DNA from: Paenibacillus daejeonensis DSM 15491
Lineage (GTDB): Bacteria; Bacillota; Bacilli; Paenibacillales; Paenibacillaceae
Assembly: GCF_000378385.1 (NCBI RefSeq)
Contig: NZ_KB899659.1
Location: forward strand, 89,418 to 153,417
Length of the DNA stretch: 64,000 nucleotides
Reading direction: 5' to 3'
Shown here: in pieces, positions 16,957-26,326 of the stretch
How the letters are laid out: every line of letters starts with the position of its first letter
Numbering within the stretch: the stretch's first letter is position 1
Position numbers and translations under genes: made by a program
The notes under the pieces: model-generated
The model's database searches: none
The model's input: the letters and a program-made list of their open reading frames with translations, nothing else
What the model was told of the DNA's origin: nothing

Positions 16957-19134
16957 CTACCCCTGCTTCACCAGATTCTCTGAGGTTCGGAAGGCCAGCG
17001 CGAGAATGGTCAGCACTGGATTCACGCCGCCATTGGTGACGTGAACAGAGCCGTCACATACCCACAAATTGCGGTACCCGTGGACACGACCGAGGGGATC
17101 GGTAACGGAGCTCGCCGGATCATGGCCCATGCGAAGTGTACCCGCCTGATGCTGTCCTCCGCTCAGCGCGCCACCCGGCTTGGTCCGCCAGACCCGGTAA
17201 GCACCGGATGCGAGCAGCCACTGCTCGGCTTGTTCTGCCAGATAGGCAGCAGCCCGCAGGGATTCGGGATGGACGCCGCCGGAGAGCTGCACGACCGGCA
17301 GTCCGTAACGGTCCTTGACCGTCTGCGACAGACGGACGCGAGCATCAGCCACTGGAATCTCCTGAATTGGCCCTTGAATTTGGCTGGTGTGCAGATAACT
17401 TTTGCGCATGGCAGTTTTGCCAGCCAGACCCCAGCGCGGCGCATCCGGTGCGAGCGCGCGGTACCAGTGAAGGATCGGGAGGCGCGTAAATTCGTTGGCA
17501 AGCAAGCCTCCCCCGATAATGCCGCTGTCTGCAGCATGCTCATGACGGAACGTAGCCACACTCACCCCAGGGCCCTGCCCATCTTGTACCGGCTCCTCGA
17601 ATAGACCGTAGGCTCCCGCATACACATGGCCTTGCAGATGCCTTCCCACTTGCCCGCTCCGATTGCCAATGCCATCTGGCTCGCTGGCGGTCGCAGAGTT
17701 CAACAGTAGCCGGGCGCTCTCAATGGCGCCTGCGGCCAAGACGACATGGCCGGCCCGAATCTGTCGTCGCCGAGTCTGACCACCTGCCTCTTGAACGATA
17801 CGAACGCCGGTGGCCGTTGTTCCACCCTCTGTCTCAATGCGCTCCACCAGCGTGTCACATAGCAAATCGCAGTTCCCCGTCGCCAAGGCGCGTACCAGCA
17901 TGGTGTTATGTCCACCATTCTTGCTGTCGCTCGGACAGGCGAAGCCGACGCACTGCCCGCAGCGGATGCAGGCGCCGCGTCCGTCACGCGCAACCGAATT
18001 GATCAACAGAGGTACCGGCCCGGCGTGCCATCCCAGCTTGGCCGCCCCGGCTGCAAGTCGACTGCCTTCACGAGTCTGCGACAGCGCAGGCATTGGATAG
18101 GAACGTTCGCGCTCGCCGCGTCCGGAATGTGCGTTACCTTCTCCGGAGACCCCGACTTTCCACTCTGCCCGGTCATAGTATGGCTCCAGGTCCTCATAAC
18201 GGATGGGCCAATCTATCAGCGAGCTGCCTTCGGGAACTCCGTAGCGGCTTGCCATCCGAAAATCCTCCGGATGAAAACGCCAGGCCTGCGCCCCGTAAAT
18301 TCGGGTTCCGCCGCCGACTGTCATTGCATTGTTATGATAATCGCCCTCATGAGGCGCACTCACCCTCTCATTGCCCTGCGCATCCAGCATGGTCCGCGGA
18401 TGACCGTTAAGGTCCGGACCGGTATTATGTCCATATCGGGTAAACCGGTGATTGCGCAGATGGTCGGCACCGATCTGATCATAGCGCAGCCAACTGCCCC
18501 GTTCCACGACCAACACGCGCAGACCCGCCTCGGCAAGCTCGGCCGCAGCTACCGACCCGCCGGCCCCAGCTCCGACAACCACCGCGTCATACGTGTCCTG
18601 CAGCTGCTCCCACTCTGCCTGTTGCAGGTCGGTTTCACGAACCGGCGGGTAATCACCGTTGGGACCGCCAGGGAGAAAGCCAATCATCTTCCAGGCCTCG
18701 CCCCCCTTATTTCCGCCTGCTTCCGGAGTTCCGTAGTAACCTTCAATGATGATAGCAGTTAGTGATTCGACGAATTGCTTCGGAGATACTGTCCAAGCCG
18801 AACGTGTGTCATGAGGAGCAATCGTTGCGAGAAGCTCGTGACACGCCTCGGCTGAGAGCTCTGATACAGGTTGGCCGTATGTGGACATGGCTTCCTGATC
18901 CAGGGCTCGAAGTCCCGGTCCAATCAAGGTCTGCCACACAGCAGGAAATTCCGCCGCATATCTTGCTAGCACGGTCAGCGCACCCGACTCCGTTGCAGAT
19001 GGCCATGCATCTGCAGGAACAATAGTATCTGCAATCGCTTCCAGTGACAGACGCACAGACTCCGAGAAATAAGTTTCCACATGTCTCAACTCCGATTCGT
19101 GTAGGAAATGATAGCTCCAATGACGGTTTGACAA
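16957..19134 (-). CDS. GMC oxidoreductase with gluconate dehydrogenase subunit 3-like N-terminus
   Basis: A protein of up to 725 residues. Residues ~20-170 resemble gluconate 2-dehydrogenase subunit 3 (LEAIADTIVPADAWPSA). Residues ~185-725 are a GMC-family FAD enzyme: dinucleotide fold VVVGAGAGGSVAAAELAEAG, IRCGQCVGFACPSDSKNG, and the C-terminal HQAGTLRMGHDP and TNGGVNPVLTILALAF. It probably oxidises a sugar or polyol alcohol. Fusion of the two subunits in one chain is notable. The start is uncertain: TTG 19134 opens the frame but lies only about 7 nt after a TATAAT (19148-19153), while GTG 19080 has GGAG nine bases upstream. Confidence 0.85.
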   Translation of the reverse strand: MSNRHWSYHFLHESELRHVETYFSESVRLSLEAIADTIVPADAWPSATESGALTVLARYAAEFPAVWQTLIGPGLRALDQEAMSTYGQPVSELSAEACHELLATIAPHDTRSAWTVSPKQFVESLTAIIIEGYYGTPEAGGNKGGEAWKMIGFLPGGPNGDYPPVRETDLQQAEWEQLQDTYDAVVVGAGAGGSVAAAELAEAGLRVLVVERGSWLRYDQIGADHLRNHRFTRYGHNTGPDLNGHPRTMLDAQGNERVSAPHEGDYHNNAMTVGGGTRIYGAQAWRFHPEDFRMASRYGVPEGSSLIDWPIRYEDLEPYYDRAEWKVGVSGEGNAHSGRGERERSYPMPALSQTREGSRLAAGAAKLGWHAGPVPLLINSVARDGRGACIRCGQCVGFACPSDSKNGGHNTMLVRALATGNCDLLCDTLVERIETEGGTTATGVRIVQEAGGQTRRRQIRAGHVVLAAGAIESARLLLNSATASEPDGIGNRSGQVGRHLQGHVYAGAYGLFEEPVQDGQGPGVSVATFRHEHAADSGIIGGGLLANEFTRLPILHWYRALAPDAPRWGLAGKTAMRKSYLHTSQIQGPIQEIPVADARVRLSQTVKDRYGLPVVQLSGGVHPESLRAAAYLAEQAEQWLLASGAYRVWRTKPGGALSGGQHQAGTLRMGHDPASSVTDPLGRVHGYRNLWVCDGSVHVTNGGVNPVLTILALAFRTSENLVKQG

Positions 19135-19147
19135 CTGCTTTATATTT

Positions 19148-19153
19148 ATTATA
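19148..19153 (-). promoter_or_regulatory. Candidate -10 box of the GMC gene
   Basis: TATAAT on the minus strand. No good -35 is seen. Its nearness to TTG 19134 argues for the internal GTG start at 19080. Confidence 0.35.
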
Positions 19154-19198
19154 ACGAAGATTGCTGGAGCATGCGGGGGATATTTTATATAGATTCGG

Positions 19199-19235
19199 AT
19201 AGCCGCAGCCGGATTCTTGTCCAGACTGCGGCTAT
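19199..19235 (-). terminator. Stem-loop after the GH43 gene
   Basis: ATAGCCGCAG pairs with CTGCGGCTAT (10 bp) 28 bp past the GH43 stop. The T-run is poor, so efficiency is doubtful. Confidence 0.5.
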
Positions 19236-19262
19236 ATAAATCAGGCGCTGAACCACAAGAGA

Positions 19263-21080
19263 TTACAGCTGGACTTTTTTCAGTTTGCCGTCCTCGCCGA
19301 ATGCAAGCGGGTCGATGCAGGTTTCACGGTGGAAGCCCTTGCCTTCTGAAAAGCGAGTGAGCGGCGTCACGAACCTGTGATACGCGATGTAATAGCGGTC
19401 TTCCCCAGGCTCCTTCAGAATGGAATGATGTGCCGTGCCCAGCATCCCTTTGGCCGGATTCTTCTCCAGGACCGGATAATGATACGTTACCGGACCGAAA
19501 AGGCTGTCCGAGGTTCCATAGTTTACGTGATAATCCTCGCTTCCCGTGTCGTCGCAAGACCAGGTAAAGTGGTAGCGGCCATCCCGCTTGAGCACAGTTA
19601 CCGCTTCCCTGAAATCATGCAGCCCCTCCAGATTCACCATGGTCTCCTCCAAGATGCCCGTCATGTCGTCCGTCAGCTGCACAATTGCGCCAAAACCGTT
19701 GCCGAATAACAAATACGGAGTTCCGTCCTCCTCGATGTAAATCGACGGGTCAATCGCTTGCCACATGCTGAGACCGAGACGGTGCGTCTGCTCTAGGGTA
19801 ATCAGCGGTTCAGGCAGCGCTTGGAATGGCCCCTCGGGCTGGTCAGCTACCGCGACGCCAATCGCACTCTCACCGTGAGCCTGCTTGCCGCAGAAGTAGT
19901 AATAATATTTATTATTGCGTGTTGCAATGGCAGGTGCCCAAGCACTGCCAATCGCCCAAGGCACGTCATCCGTTGCCAGATCGAGAATAACCCCGTCATC
20001 ACGCCATACCTTCCTATCCTCCGAAGAGAAGACATGGAATGGTGTGCCGGACCATCCTTCGAAGCCATCTGTCGTTGGATAGAGGTAATATCTGTCCCCG
20101 AACTTGGCCAGATCCGGGTCCGCGAATTGTCCTGGCAGAACCTGGTGCCCATCGCCAAACGCAGCTATGAGCTGGCTGCACTCTTCACCATAGATGGGCA
20201 ATACGCCACCATGCCGTTTTTTATTGGCTCCGAGGTCGAAGGCTTCATCCGCAAGGATCTGGAATTCACCGCTTGCCAGATCGGTGGTGATGAGCGGAAG
20301 ATAGCCCTTGCCTTCAGCGAAGCGGTCAACAATCAGACACCATGCCTCACGATCGTGCAGCTTGTAGATCTGTGGTCCTTCCACCCCTGTTAACGCTTCC
20401 AATACTGGCGCATGAACCGGAGAAAATGCGTCTTTATCCAGGGACTCACCTTTTTCGACGCGAATATTCTTGGTCGTCTCATCCTTGGAATAGCGGAAAA
20501 ACGCTCCGCCATGCTCGATGATAGTCGTATCAATTATATGGTTGTCCCGTTCAATATACTTCTCGGCTGGGGAGAATTGGCGGAAATCGCGGGTGCGCGA
20601 GCTGTAGATTTTGTGCTTGCGTTCCGACTCGTGCGTCTCTTGTGTAGCGGATGCCCAAAAGACCAGAAATTCGTCGGTTGCTTCATCATAAATCGCTTCT
20701 GGTGCCCACACGCAGCCGGCCCCTGGAATCCCAACGGTCACAGCCCAGGGCTCGGACCAGTTCACCAGATCATCCGACTCCCAGATGATGATGTCCCGGC
20801 TTCCTTCATGAACAGCAACATCCCAGCCCTTGCCGTTTGCAATACGCAAATCGGTCGCAATCAGATAACTTTTATTGTCCTTGGGCGAGCGGATCAGGAA
20901 GGGATCTCTTACGCCTCCTTCACCCTGCTCCCATCGCAGAACTGGAGCACCGCCATTCAGATCCTTCCAATGCAAGCCATCCTCGCTATACGAGAAGTAC
21001 ACTTGTTCCCCATGCTCTTGCTCTCCAATAAAATGAGCAAGCAAATAACCGGATATCTTGGTATGATGCAGCGAGTTCAT
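19263..21080 (-). CDS. Two-domain glycoside hydrolase family 43 protein
   Basis: A 605-residue protein with two GH43-like five-bladed propellers. The first (~1-310) has VRDPFLIRSPKDNKSYLIATD and CVWAPEAIYDEATDEFLVFW. The second (~315-605) has FADPDLAKFGDRYYLYPTTDG, WAIGSAWAPAIATRNNKYYYYF and AIDPSIYIEEDGTPYLLFG. The family includes arabinofuranosidases and beta-xylosidases acting on plant polysaccharides. No signal peptide is visible, so it probably works on imported oligosaccharides. ATG 21080 is chosen with GAGAGG nine bases upstream; ATG 21089 is an alternative. Its own promoter is likely at 21143-21172. Confidence 0.85.
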   Translation of the reverse strand: MNSLHHTKISGYLLAHFIGEQEHGEQVYFSYSEDGLHWKDLNGGAPVLRWEQGEGGVRDPFLIRSPKDNKSYLIATDLRIANGKGWDVAVHEGSRDIIIWESDDLVNWSEPWAVTVGIPGAGCVWAPEAIYDEATDEFLVFWASATQETHESERKHKIYSSRTRDFRQFSPAEKYIERDNHIIDTTIIEHGGAFFRYSKDETTKNIRVEKGESLDKDAFSPVHAPVLEALTGVEGPQIYKLHDREAWCLIVDRFAEGKGYLPLITTDLASGEFQILADEAFDLGANKKRHGGVLPIYGEECSQLIAAFGDGHQVLPGQFADPDLAKFGDRYYLYPTTDGFEGWSGTPFHVFSSEDRKVWRDDGVILDLATDDVPWAIGSAWAPAIATRNNKYYYYFCGKQAHGESAIGVAVADQPEGPFQALPEPLITLEQTHRLGLSMWQAIDPSIYIEEDGTPYLLFGNGFGAIVQLTDDMTGILEETMVNLEGLHDFREAVTVLKRDGRYHFTWSCDDTGSEDYHVNYGTSDSLFGPVTYHYPVLEKNPAKGMLGTAHHSILKEPGEDRYYIAYHRFVTPLTRFSEGKGFHRETCIDPLAFGEDGKLKKVQL

Positions 21081-21142
21081 GTCGTCCATCCTCTCACCTA
21101 TAAGTTGGTTCCTCGCGTCTCCTTGCGAAGGTTCACTAGGTG

Positions 21143-21172
21143 AGAATACCACATCTGACGAAGTTCAGCCAA
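21143..21172 (-). promoter_or_regulatory. Promoter of the GH43 gene
   Basis: Minus strand TTGGCT (21167-21172), 18 bp spacer, TATTCT (21143-21148), about 60 bp before the start. Confidence 0.45.
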
Positions 21173-21211
21173 GCGCTCAATCTCAAGGTATGGAGAGCTT
21201 GGCTGACCTTA

Positions 21212-21712
21212 TTAAACGGAGGAAGTCTCGTCTGCTTGTCCTGGCGACTCCATCTTGTTGCAGCAACGTCCGACAGCACGAAGGATGCCTCCATAGCCTG
21301 TGCAGCGGCACAGGTTGCCAGAGAGCCCCTGCAAGATTTGCTCCTCCGTAGGCTCAGGATGCTGCCCGAGCAGCGCTTGGACAGACATAATCATGCCAGG
21401 GGTGCAGTATCCACACTGAAATCCGCCCTCCTCCATAAACGCCTGCTGAACCGGATGGAGCTCTTGTGAGGCAAGCCCTTCAATCGTTGTAATCTCCCGA
21501 TTCTGGCACTGGTACGCCATCACCAGACATGCATTGACGGCCATGCCATCCACCAGCACCATGCAGGCCCCGCAGCGGCCGAGTCCGCAGGACAGCTTGG
21601 TCCCCGTCAGCTCCAGCTCCTCACGGAGCAGGGAGAGCAATAGCCGAGTTGGAGGCACTGACAACTGAACCGCTTGACCGTTCACAACAGCCCGCCACAT
21701 AAGTGCCTTCAT
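21212..21712 (-). CDS. pucE: Xanthine dehydrogenase [2Fe-2S] subunit
   Basis: A 166-residue iron-sulfur subunit of a molybdenum hydroxylase. Both cluster motifs are present: the plant-type CGLGRCGACMVLVDG...NAC and the C-terminal CGYCTPGMIM...CRCTGY. It passes electrons from the molybdopterin subunit to FAD when hypoxanthine and xanthine are oxidised to urate. It overlaps the large subunit by 4 bp and is the last gene of the purine operon. Substrate assignment rests on the neighbouring uricase. Confidence 0.88.
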   Translation of the reverse strand: MKALMWRAVVNGQAVQLSVPPTRLLLSLLREELELTGTKLSCGLGRCGACMVLVDGMAVNACLVMAYQCQNREITTIEGLASQELHPVQQAFMEEGGFQCGYCTPGMIMSVQALLGQHPEPTEEQILQGLSGNLCRCTGYGGILRAVGRCCNKMESPGQADETSSV

Positions 21713-23997
21713 AGCGTCTCCTCACCTCCAGTCTGCCCGGCCAAGCGCATGATGAGATCCTCCCTGCGAACCGGAAGTCTGTCGATCCGCCTTCCTGTCG
21801 CACGATAGATCGCGGCCGTAATCGCCGGTGCCAGCGCAACAGAGCCTACTTCCCCGATCCCCCGCGGTCCGTAAGGATCGCCTGGCGGCAGCTCTTCAAT
21901 GGCATGAATACGGAATGTCGCTTGGCTATCTGCAATGGTCGGCAGCATATACGTATCCAAATTTTCTGTCCGGTAACAAGCCTCCTCCATCACTGCATCC
22001 TCCATCAGCGTGTACCCCAACGCCATTGATGCGCCACCTTCAATCTGGCCAATGTAGCCCATCGGATTAACGACGGGTCCGGCTGCTACGGCATGCGCCT
22101 GTTCCAGCACGCGGACTGTTCCAGACCGTGTATCGACTTCAACGCGGACAGCTGCCGCCGTGCAGGTATAGAGAAAATGGGCGCCAGTGACGGGGTCGGG
22201 AGTAACCGGGAAATGGACGGCTGCTTCATAACAGAGACTGCCGCTTGTGCGTGCCGCAAGCTCACGGTAGCTGATGATCGGGCCTTCACCGTCCTCCAGC
22301 CAGATGCCCCCGCGACCTGTCACCAAGCATGCTGCATCATGGCCTGATGCTTCTGCCGCTGCCACCAGCATTGCTGCTGTCAACTTCGGATGCAGCTCGC
22401 TCAGCGTCAGATGAGCAATGGTGGTTGAACGTGAGGCCGTACTGGAGCCGCTGTGCGGCGCTTTGTCCGTGTCGCCGATCATTAGATGCAAGTCCTCGGC
22501 GTCACACCCGAACAGCTCCATCAGCATAATCTCCAGCGTCGCCATGATGCCTTGTCCGAACTCCTCGAAGCTGAACGCAGCCTCCAGCTTACCTTCAGCA
22601 TTCAAGCCCAGTCGGCCGCCCCCGGGATCGGGAATGCCGTAACCCAGGCCCGAGCCGTGCATCGCCATCGCCGCACCGAAGCCCAGACGCAACCACGGAC
22701 GACCCGGGACATGCTTCTCCCCTCCCTCTGATTCTGCGGCTTGCCACAGCTTAGAGGTCTGAATCTCTTGCCATACCTGAGCAGCTCCATCCGTCGGCAT
22801 CACGGTATTGCCCAGCGGTCCGGGATCTGTCGGTTGTCTCAAGTTTCGTCTGCGAAGCTCCCAGGGTGGGATGCCGGATTGGGCTGCCAAGCGATCGAGC
22901 TGGCTCTCCAGCGCGAAGATGACCTGGTTTCCGCCGAAGCCGCGAAACTCTCCCGACACGCCGTTGTTGGTGAATACAGATCGTCCTTCGACGAGGACGT
23001 GGTCCATGCGGTAAGGTCCCATGGCGTGCTCCGTAGCGAAGTTCAGCACCGGCGCCCCAAGCGTCGCGTAAGCGCCTGTGTCTGCGATAATCCGGACACT
23101 GTGAGCCACCAGCTTGCCATCGGCATCAATTCCCGTTTTCATCGTCACTTCCATCGGGTGTCGCTTCAACCCGGCGCGGACCGACTCGCGCCGCGTATGA
23201 TGAATTTTGACGGGCTTTCCGGTGCGCAGGGCAAGCAACGCCCCGTAGGGCTGGACATTCAGTTCATCCTTGCCGCCGAACGAGCCGCCGATCGGACTGG
23301 AGATAACCCGAATTCTCTCTTCCGGGACCGCCAGGATGCGTGAGAGCTGCATACGGTCTTTGTAACCATGCTGCGTGGCTGCCTGAACGGTCAGCCTGCC
23401 ATCTGCGTCCCACGAGAACAGTCCGCCTTCCGTCTCCATATAACCATGCATCTGGCGTGGCGTCCGATAGGTAGCCTCTACGACATAGGCGCACGCGTGG
23501 AAGGCCTTCTCGACGTCTCCTCTGGCATAATGTGTCCGATGCAGCACATTGCCCTGCGGATGAAGCATAGGTGCTTCCGCCCGAAGCGCGGCGTCAGGCG
23601 AGTCGACTACTGGCAGAGGCACGTAGTCCACCTCTATCAGGGACAACGCATACGCCGCAATCTCCGGACTCTCGGCTGCAACCGCAGCAATCGCGTCTCC
23701 GACATAACGAACCCGGTCCTCGCACAGGACGGGCTGATCCGGGATCACAATCCCAAACCGGTTAAGCCCCGGCACATCCTTATGAGTCAGAACGGCATGG
23801 ACGCCTGCCAATGCTTCTGCTCGTGCAGTGCGAATACTCACCAGTTGCGCATGAGGCATCGCACTGCGCAATACTTTGCCATAGAGCATGCCAGGCGCCT
23901 TCAGATCGGTTAAGTATCTCAACCGTCCGGTTACCTTTTCCATTCCGTCTGGCCGCAGATGCCAACGTGCACCAGCTGTTGATTTGTCGAGCAGCAT
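21709..23997 (-). CDS. pucD: Xanthine dehydrogenase molybdopterin subunit
   Basis: A 762-residue molybdenum-binding subunit. Domain order is the small a/b hammerhead (residues ~20-130), then the molybdopterin domains with IGGSFGGKDE, GEFRGFGGNQVIFALE and the C-terminal GPRGIGEVGSVALAPAI, whose glutamate (GIGE) is the catalytic base in this family. It hydroxylates hypoxanthine/xanthine in the cytoplasm. GAGGAGGGAG precedes the ATG. It follows the FAD subunit by 31 bp. The XdhC-type maturation protein and the MobA-like protein found in the Bacillus subtilis puc operon are not present here. Confidence 0.9.
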   Translation of the reverse strand: MLLDKSTAGARWHLRPDGMEKVTGRLRYLTDLKAPGMLYGKVLRSAMPHAQLVSIRTARAEALAGVHAVLTHKDVPGLNRFGIVIPDQPVLCEDRVRYVGDAIAAVAAESPEIAAYALSLIEVDYVPLPVVDSPDAALRAEAPMLHPQGNVLHRTHYARGDVEKAFHACAYVVEATYRTPRQMHGYMETEGGLFSWDADGRLTVQAATQHGYKDRMQLSRILAVPEERIRVISSPIGGSFGGKDELNVQPYGALLALRTGKPVKIHHTRRESVRAGLKRHPMEVTMKTGIDADGKLVAHSVRIIADTGAYATLGAPVLNFATEHAMGPYRMDHVLVEGRSVFTNNGVSGEFRGFGGNQVIFALESQLDRLAAQSGIPPWELRRRNLRQPTDPGPLGNTVMPTDGAAQVWQEIQTSKLWQAAESEGGEKHVPGRPWLRLGFGAAMAMHGSGLGYGIPDPGGGRLGLNAEGKLEAAFSFEEFGQGIMATLEIMLMELFGCDAEDLHLMIGDTDKAPHSGSSTASRSTTIAHLTLSELHPKLTAAMLVAAAEASGHDAACLVTGRGGIWLEDGEGPIISYRELAARTSGSLCYEAAVHFPVTPDPVTGAHFLYTCTAAAVRVEVDTRSGTVRVLEQAHAVAAGPVVNPMGYIGQIEGGASMALGYTLMEDAVMEEACYRTENLDTYMLPTIADSQATFRIHAIEELPPGDPYGPRGIGEVGSVALAPAITAAIYRATGRRIDRLPVRREDLIMRLAGQTGGEETL

Positions 23998-24028
23998 GCG
24001 TTCTCCCTCCTCTCATCCTTTAGATACT

Positions 24029-24922
24029 TCAAGGCGCCTTGAAGTCTTTTATCTGCCAAAGATGGGCCGCTACGAGGTTCGCAGCAGCCTCAGCCCGATA
24101 TTCCGCCCCGGCGAACGCATCCGATGCAGCCTGATACTGATTGCGAATGGCATCGGAGACCGCAAATAACCGCTCCTTACTGAGCTGCCCTCCCTCCAAT
24201 AGGTTCTCCGCCGCCGTCAAACGTTGTGCTGCTGCTCCGCCGCCTCCAGCTACGATTCGGATTCCCCTCACCGTCCCGTTCTTCGTAAACCTTCCAGCGA
24301 CTGCAACGGTCACAAGCGAGGCGGTGAAGGCTTGTCGCCGTCCAACCTTGGCATACATGGCGAGAGATAAACCGTCTTCTGCACCATCTGCAGCTGGCGG
24401 CACATAGATCCGGCAGAGCAAGGCATGCGGGTCCCGTGTTGAAGTGTTCAGCCACGCGTCCAGCGGAAGCCGAAGCTGTTTTCCCTCAGCATACACGCTA
24501 ACCTCCGCGTCAAGCGCCAGCAATGCAGGCAGGACATCGCCGGACCAACTGCATACATTACCGCCCAGTGTAGCCAGGTTGCGCACGGCAGGAGCAGCGA
24601 TTTGCCGCAGCGCCTGAATGAGCTGGGGGGCAGACCTGGTCAGCAATGGATCAGCAATACATTCGTTTAAGGTTGACATGGCGCCGACCTCCACCATTCC
24701 GCCATCGCTCACATGGATGCCTCGCAGCATCTTCAGGCGGTCGAGAGCGATCAACTGAAAGGGGACGGGTTGCACCTGGTTCTCCCATTGCGTGCGCAGC
24801 AGTGTTCCGCCTCCGCTGTAGACCGCCCGCTCTCCCAGCGAACGCTTCAATTGCCACGCCTCCTGCACCCCTCGGGGCAGTGCGACATGCGGCAGTTTTT
24901 CAGGCAAACCGGGTAACACCAT
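24029..24922 (-). CDS. pucC: Xanthine dehydrogenase FAD-binding subunit
   Basis: A 297-residue flavin subunit of the CoxM/XdhB type. The FAD-binding region reads YSGGGTLLRTQWENQ and NLATLGGNVCSW; the C-terminal CO dehydrogenase flavoprotein domain begins near residue 170. It receives electrons from the iron-sulfur subunit and passes them to NAD+. ATG 24922 is chosen over the more upstream 24946 because GAGGAGGTGA lies five bases before it. It sits 31 bp after the amidohydrolase gene. Confidence 0.88.
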   Translation of the reverse strand: MVLPGLPEKLPHVALPRGVQEAWQLKRSLGERAVYSGGGTLLRTQWENQVQPVPFQLIALDRLKMLRGIHVSDGGMVEVGAMSTLNECIADPLLTRSAPQLIQALRQIAAPAVRNLATLGGNVCSWSGDVLPALLALDAEVSVYAEGKQLRLPLDAWLNTSTRDPHALLCRIYVPPAADGAEDGLSLAMYAKVGRRQAFTASLVTVAVAGRFTKNGTVRGIRIVAGGGGAAAQRLTAAENLLEGGQLSKERLFAVSDAIRNQYQAASDAFAGAEYRAEAAANLVAAHLWQIKDFKAP

Positions 24923-24953
24923 CCCCTTCACCTCCTCACATAGCAAGATTCCC

Positions 24954-26273
24954 TTACTTATGCAGCAGCCGCTGGATGCTCCGATCCGCTTCGGTCAGCA
25001 CCTTGCTCTTGTCTACCGTGAGCATCAGGCGGTCCCGCATGACGAAACGGCCATCAATCATGACGCTGTGGACATCGCTATATCCAGCGGAGTAGACGAT
25101 CCGGGAATACGGGTCGACTTCGTGTGACGGGTAGGTGTGAAACTCGTCTAGGTCAAGCATGATCAGGTCAGCCTGCTTACCTGCCTCAATGCTCCCGATC
25201 CGCTCATCTAGCCCCAGCACCCGCGCTCCGCCCATGGTCGCCATCCGCAAGACAGACCGCGCATTCATCGCCGTTGGACCATGAAGTGTCTTCTGGATTA
25301 GAGCCGTCAACCTCATTTCCTGGAACATATCCAGCGTATTGTTGCATGGCGCACCATCAGCTCCAATGCCGACATCAATCTGACGATCTAACAGATCGGG
25401 TACCTCGGCAATACCGGAGGCCAGCTTCAGGTTGGAGCCTGGACAGTGAGTCACTTTTACACCACGTGTGCGGATAATCTCCTTTTCGACTTCGTTGAGC
25501 CAGACGCAATGCGCCAGGATGAGATCGGGCGAGGCCAGACCCAGATGGTCGAGGTAAACAACATTGCGCATGCCGCGTTCCTGTTCGACTAGAGCAATCT
25601 CTCCCCGATTTTCTGCTGCGTGGGTATGCACTTTGACCCCATACTGGCGTGACAGATCGCGAACCCCGACCAGGAGCTCCTCTGTACACGAGACAACAAA
25701 TCGCGGCGAAAAAGCATATTGAATCCGGCCATTGTCCCGTCCATGCCAGCGCTCCAGCAGCTCCACGCTTTCCTGTAGCGACTGCTCCGTCTGCTCCTGC
25801 AATCGCACGGGCACCTCCGTGCCGTAATCCATCATCACCTTCCCGGCAATTGCCCTGATGCCACTCTCCTCAATGGCGCGAAAAGCAGCGTCCGTATGGT
25901 GGACCGTCTCCATATCCAGAATGGTTGTCGTCCCGCTGCGGATCAGCTCCCCAATGCCGAGCATCGCCGAATAATACAAGGATTCCTCATCATGGGCTGC
26001 TTCCATCGGCCAGATGCGGGCCTTGAGCCAGTCTAGCAGCTCCAGGTCATCTGCCCGCCCCCGGAACAGGGTCTGACACAGATGAATATGTGTCTGGATG
26101 AAACCCGGCAGCAGGGTTTTGCCCCGAGCATCGATGACTTCATGGCCCGTCTCATCGATATGCTCAGCCACAGCTGCAATACGGTCCCCTTCGACCAGCA
26201 CATCTCCGATCAACACGGTATCTTGTTCGTCCATCGTTACGATTTGTGCTTGCTTGAAAACTATGGATGTCAT
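24954..26273 (-). CDS. Amidohydrolase, guanine/8-oxoguanine deaminase-like
   Basis: A 439-residue zinc amidohydrolase of the SsnA/TrzN/ATZ type. Metal ligands are visible in FIQTHIHLCQT (HxH), the middle histidine in VHTHAAENRGE, the next in LAHCVWL and the aspartate in IGADGAPCNN. Relatives deaminate guanine, 8-oxoguanine, 5'-deoxyadenosine or hydrolyse triazines. Its place between uricase and xanthine dehydrogenase makes a purine deaminase feeding xanthine most likely, but exact substrate cannot be read from sequence. AAGGAGG lies eight bases before ATG. Confidence 0.8.
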   Translation of the reverse strand: MTSIVFKQAQIVTMDEQDTVLIGDVLVEGDRIAAVAEHIDETGHEVIDARGKTLLPGFIQTHIHLCQTLFRGRADDLELLDWLKARIWPMEAAHDEESLYYSAMLGIGELIRSGTTTILDMETVHHTDAAFRAIEESGIRAIAGKVMMDYGTEVPVRLQEQTEQSLQESVELLERWHGRDNGRIQYAFSPRFVVSCTEELLVGVRDLSRQYGVKVHTHAAENRGEIALVEQERGMRNVVYLDHLGLASPDLILAHCVWLNEVEKEIIRTRGVKVTHCPGSNLKLASGIAEVPDLLDRQIDVGIGADGAPCNNTLDMFQEMRLTALIQKTLHGPTAMNARSVLRMATMGGARVLGLDERIGSIEAGKQADLIMLDLDEFHTYPSHEVDPYSRIVYSAGYSDVHSVMIDGRFVMRDRLMLTVDKSKVLTEADRSIQRLLHK

Positions 26274-26326
26274 TCTAGATCCTCCTTCGTCGTAAGCCGC
26301 ATGTAGTAGTGGATGTCCTGCTTCCT

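Noticed and set aside
17908-18762. 284-codon plus-strand ORF inside the GMC gene
   Set aside because: Opposite-strand shadow with no recognisable domain.
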